Source: Ceratotherium simum simum
Taxonomy: Eukaryota; Chordata; Mammalia; Perissodactyla; Rhinocerotidae
DNA length: 64,000 bases
Reading direction: 5' to 3'
Assembly: GCF_000283155.1 (NCBI RefSeq)
Contig: NW_004454163.1
Coordinates: 4,098,210-4,162,209, forward strand
Part shown: positions 35,636-47,889 of the stretch, one piece after another
How positions within the stretch are numbered: the first letter of the stretch is position 1
Layout: the number at the start of each line of letters is the position of its first letter
The notes under the pieces: model-generated
The model's input: only the letters and a program-made list of their open reading frames with translations
Databases searched by the model: none
What the model was told of the DNA's origin: nothing
Program-made: the position numbers and the translations under genes

Positions 35636-36044
35636 CTTACTCCTAGAACCAAACTGAACTCATAGTGAAGTTTCTACATGTTTTACTTCATCCCCAACAG
35701 CCTCTGAAAGCACATCATGTTGAAAATAGGATATTACTTCTTTGTTACTGGAGTCTTTTTAGAATCCTGCTGTTTACCTCAAAATGTACACCATCGTTTT
35801 AACTTGAGACATGTTCACCTCCAGGAATGAGTATTCCTCCTAGGAGCCAAATACCTAGAAAGCAGGGATTATGCCTCATTATACTAACTGACACCCCCAT
35901 TAGTGTCCAGAGCATTCCTTGATGTGATCCTTGGGCTACAGATCTGCCCTCCAGATGCTTATAATCTATGAGAGAATTGAAGGCAAATTCAAGGCTGATA
36001 GTGAACATTGATGTACATGATGATGATGATCAAGAATATTCTTC

Positions 36045-36255
36045 ACGTATTTTGGCTTTGTGGCCAGACGTGCCTGCACTTCAATCTTTGTTCTAAGTCC
36101 TTACCAGCTGAATGACCTTGGGGATATTTCATCTCCCCAGGCCACAGTTTCCTCAGCTGTAAAACAAGGATGAAGATACTTGCCTTAGGGGTTAAAGAAG
36201 ATAATGCCCTTATAAATAGGCATCTTATAAATTATAGCCATTGTTGTTATTATTA
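36045..36255 (+). mobile_element. MIR
   Basis: 'CTGAATGACCTTGGGGATATTTCATCTCCCCAGGCCACAGTTTCCTCAGCTGTAAAACAAGGATGAAGATACTTGCC' is a forward MIR. Confidence 0.82.
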
Positions 36256-38395
36256 CCCCCAGAAAAAGCATGTTATCCAAAAACAATGAGTAAATTAGAT
36301 TTGTCTATATAGGTTAAATGTCTCTAGCTAATACCTATTTATTTAATACCACCTATTGGTCTTGGGGCTACTCCCAAACCAATACAGAGACAAATGGGTG
36401 GAGAAGTACCAGGCAGAGCTTAATGCCCCAGAAAGAGAGTAAAGAGAACACAAGTGTCATTTCCTTCTATTCCTGTACAGCAGTTTATAGGGGCATTAGA
36501 CTAGGAGGTGACATAAATTTTATAAAGATATTGTACATTAAATATACATACTATTACACCCCATCTAGAATTACAGCAACATCAATTATGAGCTTTACCT
36601 GTCAGTCACTATTACTGATGTTCTCTCTATAAACAAGCTCAAAAGTCCTGTGGTGATCTATTAGAGGTTTTCTGTATCCTTCCCCCGCCTCCTTCTGATC
36701 CTGTTAGGCTCTTATGAGCAAACTGTTGATCATGACTAAAAGCAGCTAAGTGCTTTCTTTCCTGGTTCTGAGCAGTTTCTCTGGAAGTCAGCAGACAATA
36801 ATGTAGCCCTTAATACAGACTCAGACCAAATTTAGTGAGTGGGGGAAAGAGCATGATATCAAGTTAAGTAAACATGACCTTTCAAGAAGACGAATGAAGA
36901 CAAATATTTTCAAGGTAACCTTTAAGTCACATGGCTGTGTATGTTTTCCTTTACAAATTTCCTTTATAAATTACTTCTGAGCTTTTAGTCCTGTAGGAAA
37001 AAAGTACTGAAAGAAATGGAATGAGCTAGTTGCTTAAATGACAGAAATAGAAATTTGTAAGTTACACGTACCAGATATCAGCTTATAAGATGATAGGAAA
37101 ATTCCTCTAAATTCTAGGATAAAAATGAGAGTACATTCTGAATTAGCCCCCTCACCGTTCGTTGTAGAAGAAAAATCCCTTCAGTAGAGAAGAACCCTGT
37201 CTTTTGTGGGTACCCTGTCAATCAGGGACTGCTAGGGCTGTGTTGTTGCCTTTTCTCCTGATGCTCATCCATTTTGACATCACAGTCACCACTGAAGTTT
37301 GGGTAAATGCTAAAGAGACACGTTAGTTTGTTCCCTGGATCACAGTCAACTGTTTTTCCCCCTGCCACCTAGTGAAACGGTATTGCTCATTCTACCAATA
37401 ATTTAACTTTGAGTATAGAATTATACAATTAGGAACACAAAGGATATATCATAACAATGTTAATATTTTTGAAGTAAACATTATATAGCTGATTTGTTTT
37501 ATCAGTAATATATATTTGGAAAAGAAAAATTACACTAAGTCCTCAATTGATAAATTTGTTTTACTCTTAAAAAAATATTTTAAAATTGCTTGTTTAGAAC
37601 TTGCATCTTCCCATAGCAACAAGATGTGGTTAAGGCCCTTGGCCCATAATATATCTAATGGATATATAACCTGTCTATCCTGGGGCTCACCACATTTGGG
37701 TACAAATTATGGCAACTCCTGTATCATGTTCTTGCCCTCACTTGCTCAGACAGGATATTCACTTTCCTAAAGACACTTTCCCAAAAATTATTTCTGAAAA
37801 TCCTCAAGGTAGCTTTTAAATGTGCCCATGAGATGTTGATATTGCTATTCTTATTATGTTCATGCATTTTATGGGAAAAATCAAATAAGTATGCTGGCTT
37901 ATTTTAATTACTTGTATTTTGGGTATGAATGAAAAGAAATTCAGAAGTAAGATCAAAGAGGTTAAATAGAACACTATAGTCGTGATTTTAATGGGAAGTA
38001 TCCATATGAACTTAAAGAATGCTTATTTTCTAATTCTGTCCTTTGAAAACACTGAGAAACAATGACAATCACAGTAGCAACCAACGTCCTTAGCACTCAG
38101 ATTGCGGTCACAAAACACCATTTCCCACAAGAAGGAGCCATATCTCCTTGAAGAAATGAGTGATTACAGGTCTAGGACAGGAATTTTACAGTGTGAGCCT
38201 GGAACATCTTATCACATCAGAAAGCAAGGAAGCGATCCAAGGCTAATAGGAATGTGTCAGAAGGACTCAGGACCCAACCTGGTAGGCTCTTACTGGCCAG
38301 TTTGAGCATCAATATCTGAATTGTATTGAAATACATCAAATAAGTTCATGAACAAACTCATCGGTCACCATTAGAAGATACCAGAGAGCCTATTT
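36256..38395. other. Intergenic, nothing recognised
   Basis: About 2.1 kb of AT-rich sequence without a named repeat, RNA gene or supported exon. Confidence 0.45.
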
Positions 38396-38429
38396 AATTT
38401 TTTTTTAAAGATTCTTTTCCACTATTTTT

Positions 38430-38672
38430 TTTTTGGTGAGGAAGACTGGCCCTGAGCTGACATCGATTTCCAATCTGCCTCTTTTTGCTTGAGGAAGATT
38501 GTCACTGAGCTAACATCCATGCCAATCTTCCTCTATTTTGTATGTGGGACACCGCCATAGCACGGCTTGATGAGTGGTGTGTAGGTCCACGCCCAGGATC
38601 TGAACCTGCGAACCCCGGGCTGCCGAAGTGGAGTGCGTGAACTTAACCACTATGCCACCAGGCCCGCCCCCT
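38430..38672 (-). mobile_element. ERE SINE, long form
   Basis: Reversed tail, two modules ('GAGGAAGACTGGCCCTGAGCTGACATC', 'GAGGAAGATTGTCACTGAGCTAACATCC') and a head ending GCCACCAGGCCCGCCCC. Confidence 0.92.
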
Positions 38673-38736
38673 ATTGAATATTTTTTAAATTGGTAAATAA
38701 AGAGGAAAAAGTCAAACGTTATACTGCCTATTTTTT

Positions 38737-38963
38737 TTTTTTTTTTTGAACAAACCAACTTTATAACTTTATTGATTTATTTTTTTCCCCCAAAGCCCCA
38801 GTAGGTAGTTGTATGTCATAGCTGCACATCTTTCTAGTTGCTGTATGTGGGATGCGGCCTCAGCATGGCCGGAGAAGCGGTGCATCCGTGCGTGCCCGGG
38901 ATCCGAACCCGGGCTGCCAGCAGCGGATCACGCGCACTTAACCGCTAAGCCACGGGGCCGGCC
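38737..38963 (-). mobile_element. ERE SINE, short form, with extra 3' sequence inside its target duplication
   Basis: Near-consensus head with a perfect target duplication TATACTGCCTATTTTT (38721-38736, 38964-38979). Between the SINE body and the terminal A run lie about 35 bp absent from the other copies, which on the minus strand read roughly AATCAATAAAGTTATAAAG then TTGGTTTGTTC. Confidence 0.93.
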
Positions 38964-39059
38964 CTATACTGCCTATTTTTTATATGAACTGTATCTTAGC
39001 GTAACCAAATAGTTGATGAAGTAAAGTATCCCTTAAAAGAAATATTCCAATTAGCCAAA

Positions 39060-39315
39060 GAACAAGGACTTATAATATCGCTACTCCTCTTCAGGCAGCT
39101 CTCTCTGTGACTCTTTCCCGGCCCCAGGAACAACTCCCTCCTCTCTTCCTTTTGGGCCCAGAACTCATATTAGTTTTGTTGCATAGTTCTACTATCCCTT
39201 GTAGTTTTCCTCCGTCTCACTCACACCTTTGTGAAGAGTTCCTTCTTAAACTCTCCTAGAATTATCCTAATTTGTGTGTGCCATCTGTTTCCTGCTTGGA
39301 TTTTGACTGACACTG
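39060..39315 (+). mobile_element. LTR-like segment at the left edge of the ERV remnant
   Basis: Ends '..AAACTCTCCTAGAATTATCCTAATTTGTGTGTGCCATCTGTTTCCTGCTTGG..GACTGACAC'. It is related by eye to 47180-47690 and 50300-50810, so probably the remains of a 5' LTR of an old ERVL-class element. Confidence 0.55.
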
Positions 39316-41940
39316 TAATTCATTTCGTAACTGACCCAAGAAACTAGACCCTCAAAATACGATTCTGGGATTGGTTTCTCATCTAGTTGAGGAGTGCAGG
39401 AATAAACACTTTTCTGGGGAGAAATGGGGTATAGGTAATCAATAGCATGTGGTGCTTTGATGATTTTCAAATTATTACTGGTGGTAGCAGCGGATGGAGA
39501 GCAGTGGAAGACAAGAGTTATAGGACAACAAATGACTGTGGCATGTCGTTACTATAGCAACAATAGTGGTTATAAAGATTGTGGAGTCACTTGGCTTCTT
39601 CCAGCTCTAGAGAGCATACGTAGGGAAAAAGACAAGTTAGAAGCTTTGAAAATTCAATGAAGAATGTATATGGAGAACCGTAAATTCACCATGGCATCTT
39701 TAGAGCAGTCTCTTTCTTATAGTTGAATGGCAGATATTGTTGAGGACCAACCCTGGGGTACAGTTGTAATAAGGGCACTGTTGGGTAAGAAATGAGACCT
39801 TGAAATAAAGAATGTGGACATCATTAGCATCACGGCTGAGTCTGAGAACTTTGATCCTCAAAATTTCCCTGAAACTCCCGAATTGATGCCAATTCTTCTC
39901 AGCATTCTCTCATTGCTTCTGAGCCCATAATGAGAGTTAGATTCCAACATGACATAGAAGGAGAGGTAAAATGCCTGTTCAAAGAGGATACACTGAGAGA
40001 GTCACAAGAACTTTCTAATCAGCAGAAGCTTGGGGAACATATACAGAAATGCTAGATCAAAAGAGACGGATTCACTTTCCCAGGATTTTGGACTTAATAT
40101 GTCTTGAGCACCTGAAAGTGGCATAATCATTGTCCAGGTTGGTTAATTAAAGTCTGGACTCAACCATACTCTCTAGATAATGAGGTCAAAATGTCAGAAC
40201 TTCCCTGGCGTACTAGTGAGGAAGGAGTGAGTCTAAAGGCTTATGAAACTGGGAATGTTGGCATAGAGCTCATCAACCACTTGCTAACCATATCTCCTGG
40301 GTGGACCCAGAAAACATTCCCTACATCAGGGCATTATGAAATGTATTGTTGAGGAGGATCACCATCTTTGAAGAGCTCTGTAGAGGCAGTTCGCTTAGGC
40401 CAGAGAAGATAGTAGGGGGTTACACAAACTGAGTTCTCCGATATCACTGGGAATAATGGGATTCTGGGTTAGTAGAGGCCAGATGGTCAGGCTTAACTGT
40501 CAGAGATGAAGTAGGTACAATTATCACAATAAATAAAGGGACAGAATAGTATTTAGAGTGTTTTGAATTTCAGGGATTTGTTACAATGGCTAATTGATCA
40601 GGGAGTGTCCCTAGAAGTGAAATTAATAGACAGATGCTGCTTAAAATATTTAGGCAGAAAATTCTAAGATTGCTAGTCAGAAATCTATCTTGAGTCACTG
40701 TTATAGTTCATTACAGACACCTACCAATTTCCTATACATAAGGTAGTTCATACACCCAGAACTAAATTCTCAATTTCCTTTAAAAGAAGAACCCTGCTAT
40801 GTGGCCACAGGTTTATATCATGAATCTTCTCCAAATACTTACCCAGAGGGACTTGTAGTCATGGTGATAGAATTTGAACTCAAATTTTGTGGTAGGGAAG
40901 AAATTAAACCTTCAGACAAGAAATGGGAATATTTGGGCTGACATAGATGAGCCTGAGAAATTTGAACTTAATCACTAACCCCTGGAGGCCCAAAATGCAA
41001 ACATGATCAACCAATGAGATGGAAACTAATGGAATTTAAATGATAGATAGAGTTTTGACTCAAATTTGTTTAACAGAGTGTCCAGTGGGACTGCAGACCC
41101 ATCTTGTGGTTTCCCCCAACAATCTGAGAATATATAGCGGCAATAGAAATACTAAATAAATGGCAGAAGCCCCACATTGATTCCCTGACCCACGAAATGA
41201 GGGCTTTTATGTTAGGAACAGAGGAAGCTCCTGGAACAGACCTCTCAAGATAGAAAACCTAAAGCAATATTGCATCCTGAGAAAACTCCAGATGTTAGTT
41301 AGTGCCATCATAAGAGATGAAAGATGCAGAGGCTGTGATTCCTACTGCATATCGTATATCTCACCTGTTAGCTGGGGCAAAAGCATGGTAGGCCATGGAG
41401 AATGACAGTAAATTGTTGTAAATTCAGTCACTTAGTGGTACCTAGCATAACCGTGGTTCTAGGTACGGTATCTTTACTGAAGCAAATCAATAGATCCTCT
41501 GGCACCCAGTAAGAAAATATCTTCTTTTCTATTTTCTTCAGTAAGTAAAATCAGAAACAGCTTGCGTTTACATAGCGAGCGCAACAGTATGCCATTACAA
41601 TCTTGCTCCAGGGGGGTCACAAGTTGAGTTCTCTAGGAAGCACACTCTGAGAAGTTGTCTGGTATTCAGAATGTTTATTAGGGATCAACATCTATGGAAG
41701 GGATAAGACACACGCTTGCCAAAGGGTGAGAGAGAAACTCTGTGAAAATTCAAGAGCCTATAACGTCAGTAGAGTTTATAGGGGATCAGTGGTGTAAAGC
41801 ATATTGGGACATTCCTTCTGAAGTGAGAGAGAACTTTTTGTACCTTTTATCACTCATGTTTGTGATCTTCTTTGGGTTTTTGAGGCAACATACACCACAA
41901 TTAGGCATGCTGTACCATCCCATTTACTGAGTAACTCCTT
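39316..41940 (+). mobile_element. Decayed ERV internal region (gag-side)
   Basis: Between the LTR-like segment and the pol remnant, frames are short and stop-riddled. Faint gag-like stretches such as '..SIRREKDKLEALK' at about 39607-39655 can be read. Not a functional gene; assignment rests mainly on position. Confidence 0.45.
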
Positions 41941-43665
41941 TAGCTGATAGTTTTTAGTGGGACCTGAAATAGGAAAGAGCTTTGAAACAGTTCAGGCTGC
42001 AGTTCAGTCAGTCTTGCAATGTGGACCCTGTGACCAAACAAGACCAATGGTCTGCTCTATCTGTAGGTGGCAGATAAAGATGCTATACAGCATCTGGCAA
42101 GCCCCAATAGGAGAATCACAACAGATACCCTAGAGTTTTGGAATAAGGCTATGTCCTATTCTGCCAACAACTTCATTAGAAAAGAAGATTCTGACTGGCT
42201 GCTGGTCTTGGAACAGATTGAATTCTTGACCATAGGATATCCAAATTGCCAAACTTGTGCTTTCTGATTCACTGAACCATAAAATTGAATGTGCACAGTG
42301 CATTCCATTATAAAATGGAACTAGTGTATATCAGGGGTCAGCAAATTTTATCTATATAGGGCCAGATAGTAAATACTCTACGTTTTGCGGGCCATATGGT
42401 TTCTATCGCAAGTTTTGAACTTAGCTACTTTGGCTCAAAAGTGGCCATAAGAAATATGTAAATGCATGACTGTGGCTGCTTTCCAATAAAATTTTATTTA
42501 TTGACACTGAAATTTGAATTTCATATCATTTTATGTGTTATGATATATTATTCTTATTTTGATTTTTTCCAACCATTTAAAATGTAAAATCGTTCTTAGT
42601 TTGCAAAGAATGTAAGCTACATCACAGCTGGTGGGCTGGATTGGCCCATGGGCTGTGGTTTGCCAACCCCTGGTTTATATGAAACCAGACCCAAGTAGGT
42701 CCAGAAGGCACAACAAACTGCCCGAGCAGAGCCAGTGGCTCAAGCTCCCATGGTGCCCGCTCCTCCTGCTTTTCCTTCTCTCCTTCAATCAACTCTATGA
42801 TGTGTTAACAAAAGAGAAAAAGATGTGGGCTCAGTTTGTGGATGGATCTGCCTGGTATGCTGGGAACAGAAAGACATGATGGCTGCTGCATCACTATCCC
42901 ACTGCCAGTGAGCTCAACTTTGAGCAGTACACATGGTTGCCTACTTTGTGTGGGAAGAGAAATGGCCTGAGAAGTAGTTCTACCTTCACTCAAGAGCAGC
43001 TGATAATAGATTATTACACTCAGGAACTTGGAAAGAACCCTGTTGGAATATTGATCACAATGGGAAAGTGGGGAGAGCTATGTGATGGACTTCTTGGAAT
43101 AGACAGAGTATGAAGATATTTGTGTCCCATGTAAATGCCTATCACAGGCCATTCATAGTGAAAGAGGCTCTCAATAATCAGGAGGACAAAATGACTCATT
43201 CTGTCCATGTCAGTTAGTCTTTCTCCAGACACCCCAGTGCATGCTTCATAGGCTGCAGGGGCAGGGATAGTGGCTGTACACAGGCTCGCCAACTTTGTCT
43301 AACACTTGCCAAAGTTGATCTACTACCATTTGCAGAGTGGTGCAGTTTATCAGATTGTGGTTTACTATACTTGTCCATTAATAGTTAAAAATAGACAAGA
43401 GACTAGCAAGAAATACCACAGTGTATCACTTGAGTGACAAACATATTTTTCTATGCCAAAATTATATAGTAGCAACCCTATGTCCTCATAATGATTAAAG
43501 TCAATTATCACTCCCAGTATGTTAACTCCTTTTGTGCCTACTGGTCTACTGGCACAAAGTTCCCAAAGTGACCAGGTGCCAGTGGTAGCTTTAAATTTAA
43601 TGGGACTCTTAACTTGTACCCTAGTGAAAGCATACCCACTTTGAGAACCAGAACCTCAACACACA
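41941..43665 (+). pseudogene. Broken ERV pol remnant: RT end, RNase H and possible integrase start
   Basis: Plus-strand remnant with pol-like segments in the expected order. At 42000-42300 is a connection-region stretch. At 42800-42880 an RNase H-like start with VDGSAWYAG is seen (Asp-Gly-Ser at 42841-42849). At about 43190-43330 a stretch has the position of an integrase N-terminus. Several frameshifts and stops, plus the hAT insertion at 42332-42672, interrupt it, so no functional protein can be made. The RNase H type and LTR phrases suggest an ERVL/HERV16-like class III element; that family call is tentative. Confidence 0.65.
42332..42672 (+). mobile_element. hAT-type non-autonomous DNA transposon
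   Basis: Terminal inverted repeats CAGGGGTCAGCAAA and TTTGCCAACCCCTG enclose 341 bp with 'GGGCCAGATAGTAAATA..TTTTGCGGGCCATATGG'. The 8-bp target duplication is GTGTATAT (42324-42331) against GTTTATAT (42673-42680), one mismatch. It has no transposase and sits inside the ERV pol remnant. Confidence 0.92.
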
Positions 43666-43670
43666 GAGCC

Positions 43671-44018
43671 TATCTTAGTCTGTTCGTGCTGCTATAACAA
43701 AATATCACAGACTGAGTGGCTTCTAAACAACAGAAATTTAAGTCCTACAGTTCTGGAGACTGGAAGTCCAAGATCATGGTGCCAGCATGGTCGAATGAGG
43801 ACTCTTTTCCAGATTGCAAACTTCTTGTTGTAGCCTCACACGACAGAAAATAGGCAAGGGGAGTCTTGGAGTCTCTTGGAGTCTCTTTTATAAGGGCATT
43901 AATCTCATTCATGAGACTCCCTCATGACCTAATCACCTCCCAAAGGCCCCACCATCACATTGGGCATTAGGATTTGAGCATCTGAATTTGGAGGAACACA
44001 AACATTTGGACCATAGCA
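43671..44018 (-). mobile_element. MaLR (MLT1-type) LTR in the ERV remnant
   Basis: 'CTTAGTCTGTTCGTGCTGCTATAACAAAATATCACAGACTGAG' to 'GAGGAACACAAACATTTGGACCATAGCA', with a 5-bp target duplication GAGCC at 43666-43670 and 44019-44023. Confidence 0.88.
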
Positions 44019-44023
44019 GAGCC

Positions 44024-44640
44024 TAATGTTGCAGAGATGGGAAGCACACATTCTCCAAGTGAGTTATTAGGAGTAATGGTGGACAGGGCCACTCTAGTTT
44101 TTACTCCCTGATTCCCTGACCTATATATCCTATTGGGGAGACAGCATAATATAATGGCATTGGTTTAAGGTACATACTGCATCCTGAAGAACATTGCCTC
44201 ATCCTGAAAAAATGTCATCTCTAAACTGGTGCCTTAGCCTCACCTTTAAGAGGCCACATTAATGTTTTATCAGACTGGCAGGCTCTGAATAATGAGGTAT
44301 GTGGTAAGAACAATGGAGTCCATGGTCACGTGCTCACTGACCTATCTCCTTTGCTGAAAAGCATCCCTTGATACAAAGTGATGTAAAACAGGACAGGACA
44401 GGAGAAGATGGATGTCTCAGCTCAAGCAAAGAAAGCAAATTTGCCCTTCCTCTGCCTTTTTGTTCTTTTTGCCCTCAATAGATTGTATGATGCCAACCAA
44501 CATTGGGGAGAGCCATCTGCTTTACTCAGTTCACCAATTTAAATGGCTAATCTCTTACAGAAACAACCTCACAGACACACCCAGAAATAACGTTTTACTA
44601 GCTACCTGGCATCCTTTAGTCCAGTCAAGTTGATGGATAA
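44024..44640 (+). mobile_element. ERV 3' noncoding remnant
   Basis: Continues the sequence broken by the MLT1 LTR ('GCAGAGATGGGAAGCACACATTCTCC', 'GACAGGGCCACTCTAG') to 'AGTCAAGTTGATGGATAAAATTAAC'. No env-like frame is visible. Confidence 0.5.
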
Positions 44641-44654
44641 AATTAACTATCACA

Positions 44655-45270
44655 CCAGGCCATCCAGAATACTAATAGCTTCTTGCTCATCAGGTCTGAT
44701 TAACATGATATAGACAATATAGTGGACCAATGGAACATTCTCTGGAATGTTCAGATGGTCCAGGTCACTTGGATTGTATCACGATAAAGGGCAGGAGAGC
44801 TGTAGGACAAGACCATGAATATAATCTGTTGTTCATCCCAGTTAAATAGGAACTGCTTTTGCTTTCTTATGGATATTAAAAGAAACAAGCTCACTGGTGT
44901 TATTCAATATGAGAAGCTGAGACCGGAGTCCCCTTAGCTAAGTGTGTGGTAGGCCACTATTATCTGCTGTGATCTATTCATTTTTTCCAAGGGCCAAACT
45001 GGTAAAGTAAATGGGGGTATAACCGTTCAACTAATCTCTCCCATTCTCCCCAGGTCGTGTCATGATTTTTAGGTTACACCCTTGGCAAAGAGGCTAGGGG
45101 ATAAATTGGAAGCAGAGACTGTCCCCCGATCTTTATAGCCTCCTCATTCCACTGGATTGATAGGGGAGGAGGGACAGCTCCTCGATATTCCATTTTTTCC
45201 ATGGAATGGCACCTGGCAAGGGTCAGGTGTATCAGTGCAGACAGGGGGACTGTGTCATTGCTGAGGGAGC
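44655..45270 (-). pseudogene. Broken ERV reverse transcriptase remnant, opposite orientation
   Basis: Read on the minus strand, 45060 to 44655 gives an RT-core-like run. At the catalytic site (44707-44721) both aspartates are lost: Y-I-V-Y-I stands where Y-x-D-D is expected. Stops and a frameshift also lie upstream, so it is inactive. It belongs to the same broad pol type as the plus-strand remnant but is inverted relative to it. Confidence 0.6.
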
Positions 45271-45420
45271 TGGAACAAAAGGTTCCTCTAACAAAAGCCT
45301 CCTAGGGCTGTGGGGAAGGAGGGGGGAGGGGCCAAGAGTGAAAAAGTACTGAATACTGGTCAGAGTGGAGAAGAGTGTTCAGTGCCCCCTACTAAGGAGG
45401 TCTCGGCAGAGGCATCTGAA

Positions 45421-46054
45421 TGTTACCGAACCAGGTTCGTTTTGCCCGCCACCCAGAAAGCCAACCACCAAGACGACGAGATTGCAGAGAGAGAGGGTTT
45501 AATCACAAGGCAGCCAAGTGTGGAAATGGGAGAATGAGTCTCAAATCCTCTTCCCCGAAAATAGGGACTCAGGGATATTTATGGGGTAGGCGGCAAGGTG
45601 GTCTGAAATGTGGAGATAGATGATTTGAGGGAGAAGAGGTGATGTAATTTATGATCTGTGCAAGCACAGTCAGATTTCATGCCTCCTTATAGGACACATG
45701 TTCACAAAATGGCAGCGTTGGCATGACCCGAAGGTGGAGTTTTTAGCCTCTTGACGTCAAAAGGTCGCTTATTGGATGTCTGCGCGGGTGCAGTTGATGG
45801 GTTGGTGGTCTCAACTGGCCTGAAGTGGACAAGCGGCTCTAATTCCTGAAAAACAGCTCAAACATCCATTACTATGGTGACCCAGGCTTCAAGGATGTTT
45901 TCTAGTGGGAGTCAGATAGCGTATTGCCTAAACAGCACAGTTGACAATGGGCGGGGGAACAACAAAAAGCTACAATCAGTAATTGCAAAAAGGGAAAAAA
46001 AAACTTTAGTTCCTAGCTACTTAATCATCAATGGCTAACTATTTGCCGGTTTCA
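45421..46054 (-). mobile_element. Solo LTR, ERV1-like
   Basis: 634 bp bounded by TG..CA with a perfect 4-bp target duplication TGAA (45417-45420, 46055-46058). On the minus strand it starts TGAAACCGGC and near its end reads 'AAACCCTCTCTCTGCAATCTCGTCG..GGTAACA', the usual R-U5 style. No internal region remains. Confidence 0.85.
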
Positions 46055-46436
46055 TGAACAGTGTCTTAGGTCTTGGCTAAGACCTATAAGGAGGCTTCGG
46101 AATGGAGGGTCCTAGGCTAGGAGTACAGATATGCCTAAGAGCATGGCCAGCCCATGAGGGCCTGAGTCCTTGACTGTAACTCCCTTCAGAGACTGCAATG
46201 CCCTGCTGTGCACCAAGTCCAGTGTGGGGACAGTAGTTCCTCCACCTATAGGCCTGCCAGATCAAGTCTTTGTAATTGCCTATGGTCGGCCAGAAAGATC
46301 ACATATAGGATTTTGACCTGGAGCCAAACTCATTTGTTATTGTACTGCCTGGGTAATTGATTACTGGGGAAAATTGGGTTGCTACTACACCATGTAACAG
46401 GAGGACCACATCTGGAACCCAGGGGATTTACTTTTA

Positions 46437-46686
46437 TTTATTTATTTTTTTTGGTGAAGAACATTGGCTCTGAGCTAACATCTGTTGCCAATCCTCCTCT
46501 TTTTGCTGAAGAAGATTAGCCCTGAGCTAACATCTGTGACTATCTTCCTCTATTTTGTATATGGGATGCCACCATACATAGCTTAATGAGTGATGCGTAA
46601 GTCCACGCCAGGGATTGGAACCTGTGAACCCCGGGCTGCCAAAGTGAAGCACGCGAGCTTAACCACTATGCCACTGGGCCGGCCCT
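46437..46686 (-). mobile_element. ERE SINE, long form, with target duplication
   Basis: Two reversed tail modules and a head ending GCCACTGGGCCGGCCCT. AG(G/A)GGATTTACTTTTA flanks it at 46421-46436 and 46687-46702. Confidence 0.95.
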
Positions 46687-46702
46687 AGAGGATTTACTTT
46701 TA

Positions 46703-47179
46703 GGAGTTGGGCACTCCTTTTTGCTTTGTATTCCTTTTTCTAATAGCCTTCTCAATGGAAAACTGAGACAACTTAATAAAGACAAGACCACCAAAGGCTC
46801 ACATCCTACAGAAACAAAGGTTTGGGTCATTCTACCATGTTAAGAAGCCCGTCTGACGGAGGTGCTTGCAGAGAGTGAGGGAAACACAAAATGGGTAGTA
46901 GAAGAGGGCTGTTACTGTGACCAGCTTAGACCATATAAACATGCACACACACACACGCTCACACACAAACAAAATAGCAGCCATTATGCTTATGCTATGT
47001 AATTGTTTTCCTCCCATTTCTCCCTGAAAAACACTGGTAGAGGTTAACATTTTCAGTTCAGACGGCAGTATGAAAGAATGGACTACATCCTGCTATGGTT
47101 TAGTAGCTGATGAAACTCCGTGTGTACTGCGGCTTGAGGACATAAATTTTTCAAATGGATGAAGGAGAAGAGGAGCTGC
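46703..47179. other. Intergenic with short (CA)n
   Basis: A CA-rich run at about 46943-46970; otherwise nothing recognised. Confidence 0.45.
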
Positions 47180-47690
47180 TGAGGGGCAAAAAAGGTATAT
47201 TGTGCTGGATATCTTCCATTTATTCCTCCAGATCCACTTTCCACACCTTTCCACTCTACTCTTTGCTCCTGAAGGCAGTTCTGTATGGACTACATCAAAA
47301 TCCCTCTTGCCTTCTGGTTCCTGATTGGGTTTGGCTAATGAGGAGACCAGGCAGGAGATTGAGGGTAGGGGGAGGGAGGAGAATGTGTTCTTTCAGGTTT
47401 TTCCTGCATATTTGCCTTAGGTTGGCTGTGATGACCCAAAGTCACTGCTGCTCTCAAGGTCACAGCTCCTCTCTTTTCCACAATACTTCCCTTTGGGTTT
47501 CCAGGAGCTGCTCTCTCCCCTCACCTTTCAGGCCCAGGGATGATAACAACTACACTGTTACCAGCCCCTGGGTACTGAGCTACCCATTATATTTTCCTCT
47601 ATCCTGCCCATGACTTTGTAAATAGTCCTTTTGCTAAACCTTCCTTGAATTGTCCTAATTAGTGTGTGCCTTCTGTTTCATGTTGCAACT
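47180..47690 (+). mobile_element. ERVL-type LTR-like repeat
   Basis: 'GTGCTGGATATCTTCCATTTATTCC' to 'CTTCCTTGAATTGTCCTAATTAGTGTGTGCCTTCTGTTTC'. It is similar in plan and orientation to 39060-39315 and 50300-50810 and may be the right LTR of the ERV remnant. The 152-codon frame inside it (47155-47613) is not a gene. Confidence 0.55.
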
Positions 47691-47889
47691 CTAATTTATG
47701 AAATCCTCCCTTTTCAAAAATTATTTTGAGCCTGGTGTTCTCAAGTCTAAAAACTTTGGAATTATTCCTTAATAATGATAAGTTCATAGTGAATATTCCA
47801 AGTTGATAACATTTATGACTATTTTGTATCCTTTACTAAGAGGCTTCCTGGCTCGCCCCCTTTAATCAAGCCACCATATTACTCCAGGT

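Noticed and set aside
42067..42879. Apparent pol-like open frames as a living retroviral gene
   Set aside because: They are broken by stops, frameshifts and a DNA transposon, so only an inactive remnant.
47155..47613. 152-codon ATG frame
   Set aside because: It lies within an LTR-like repeat and has no promoter, splice or domain support.
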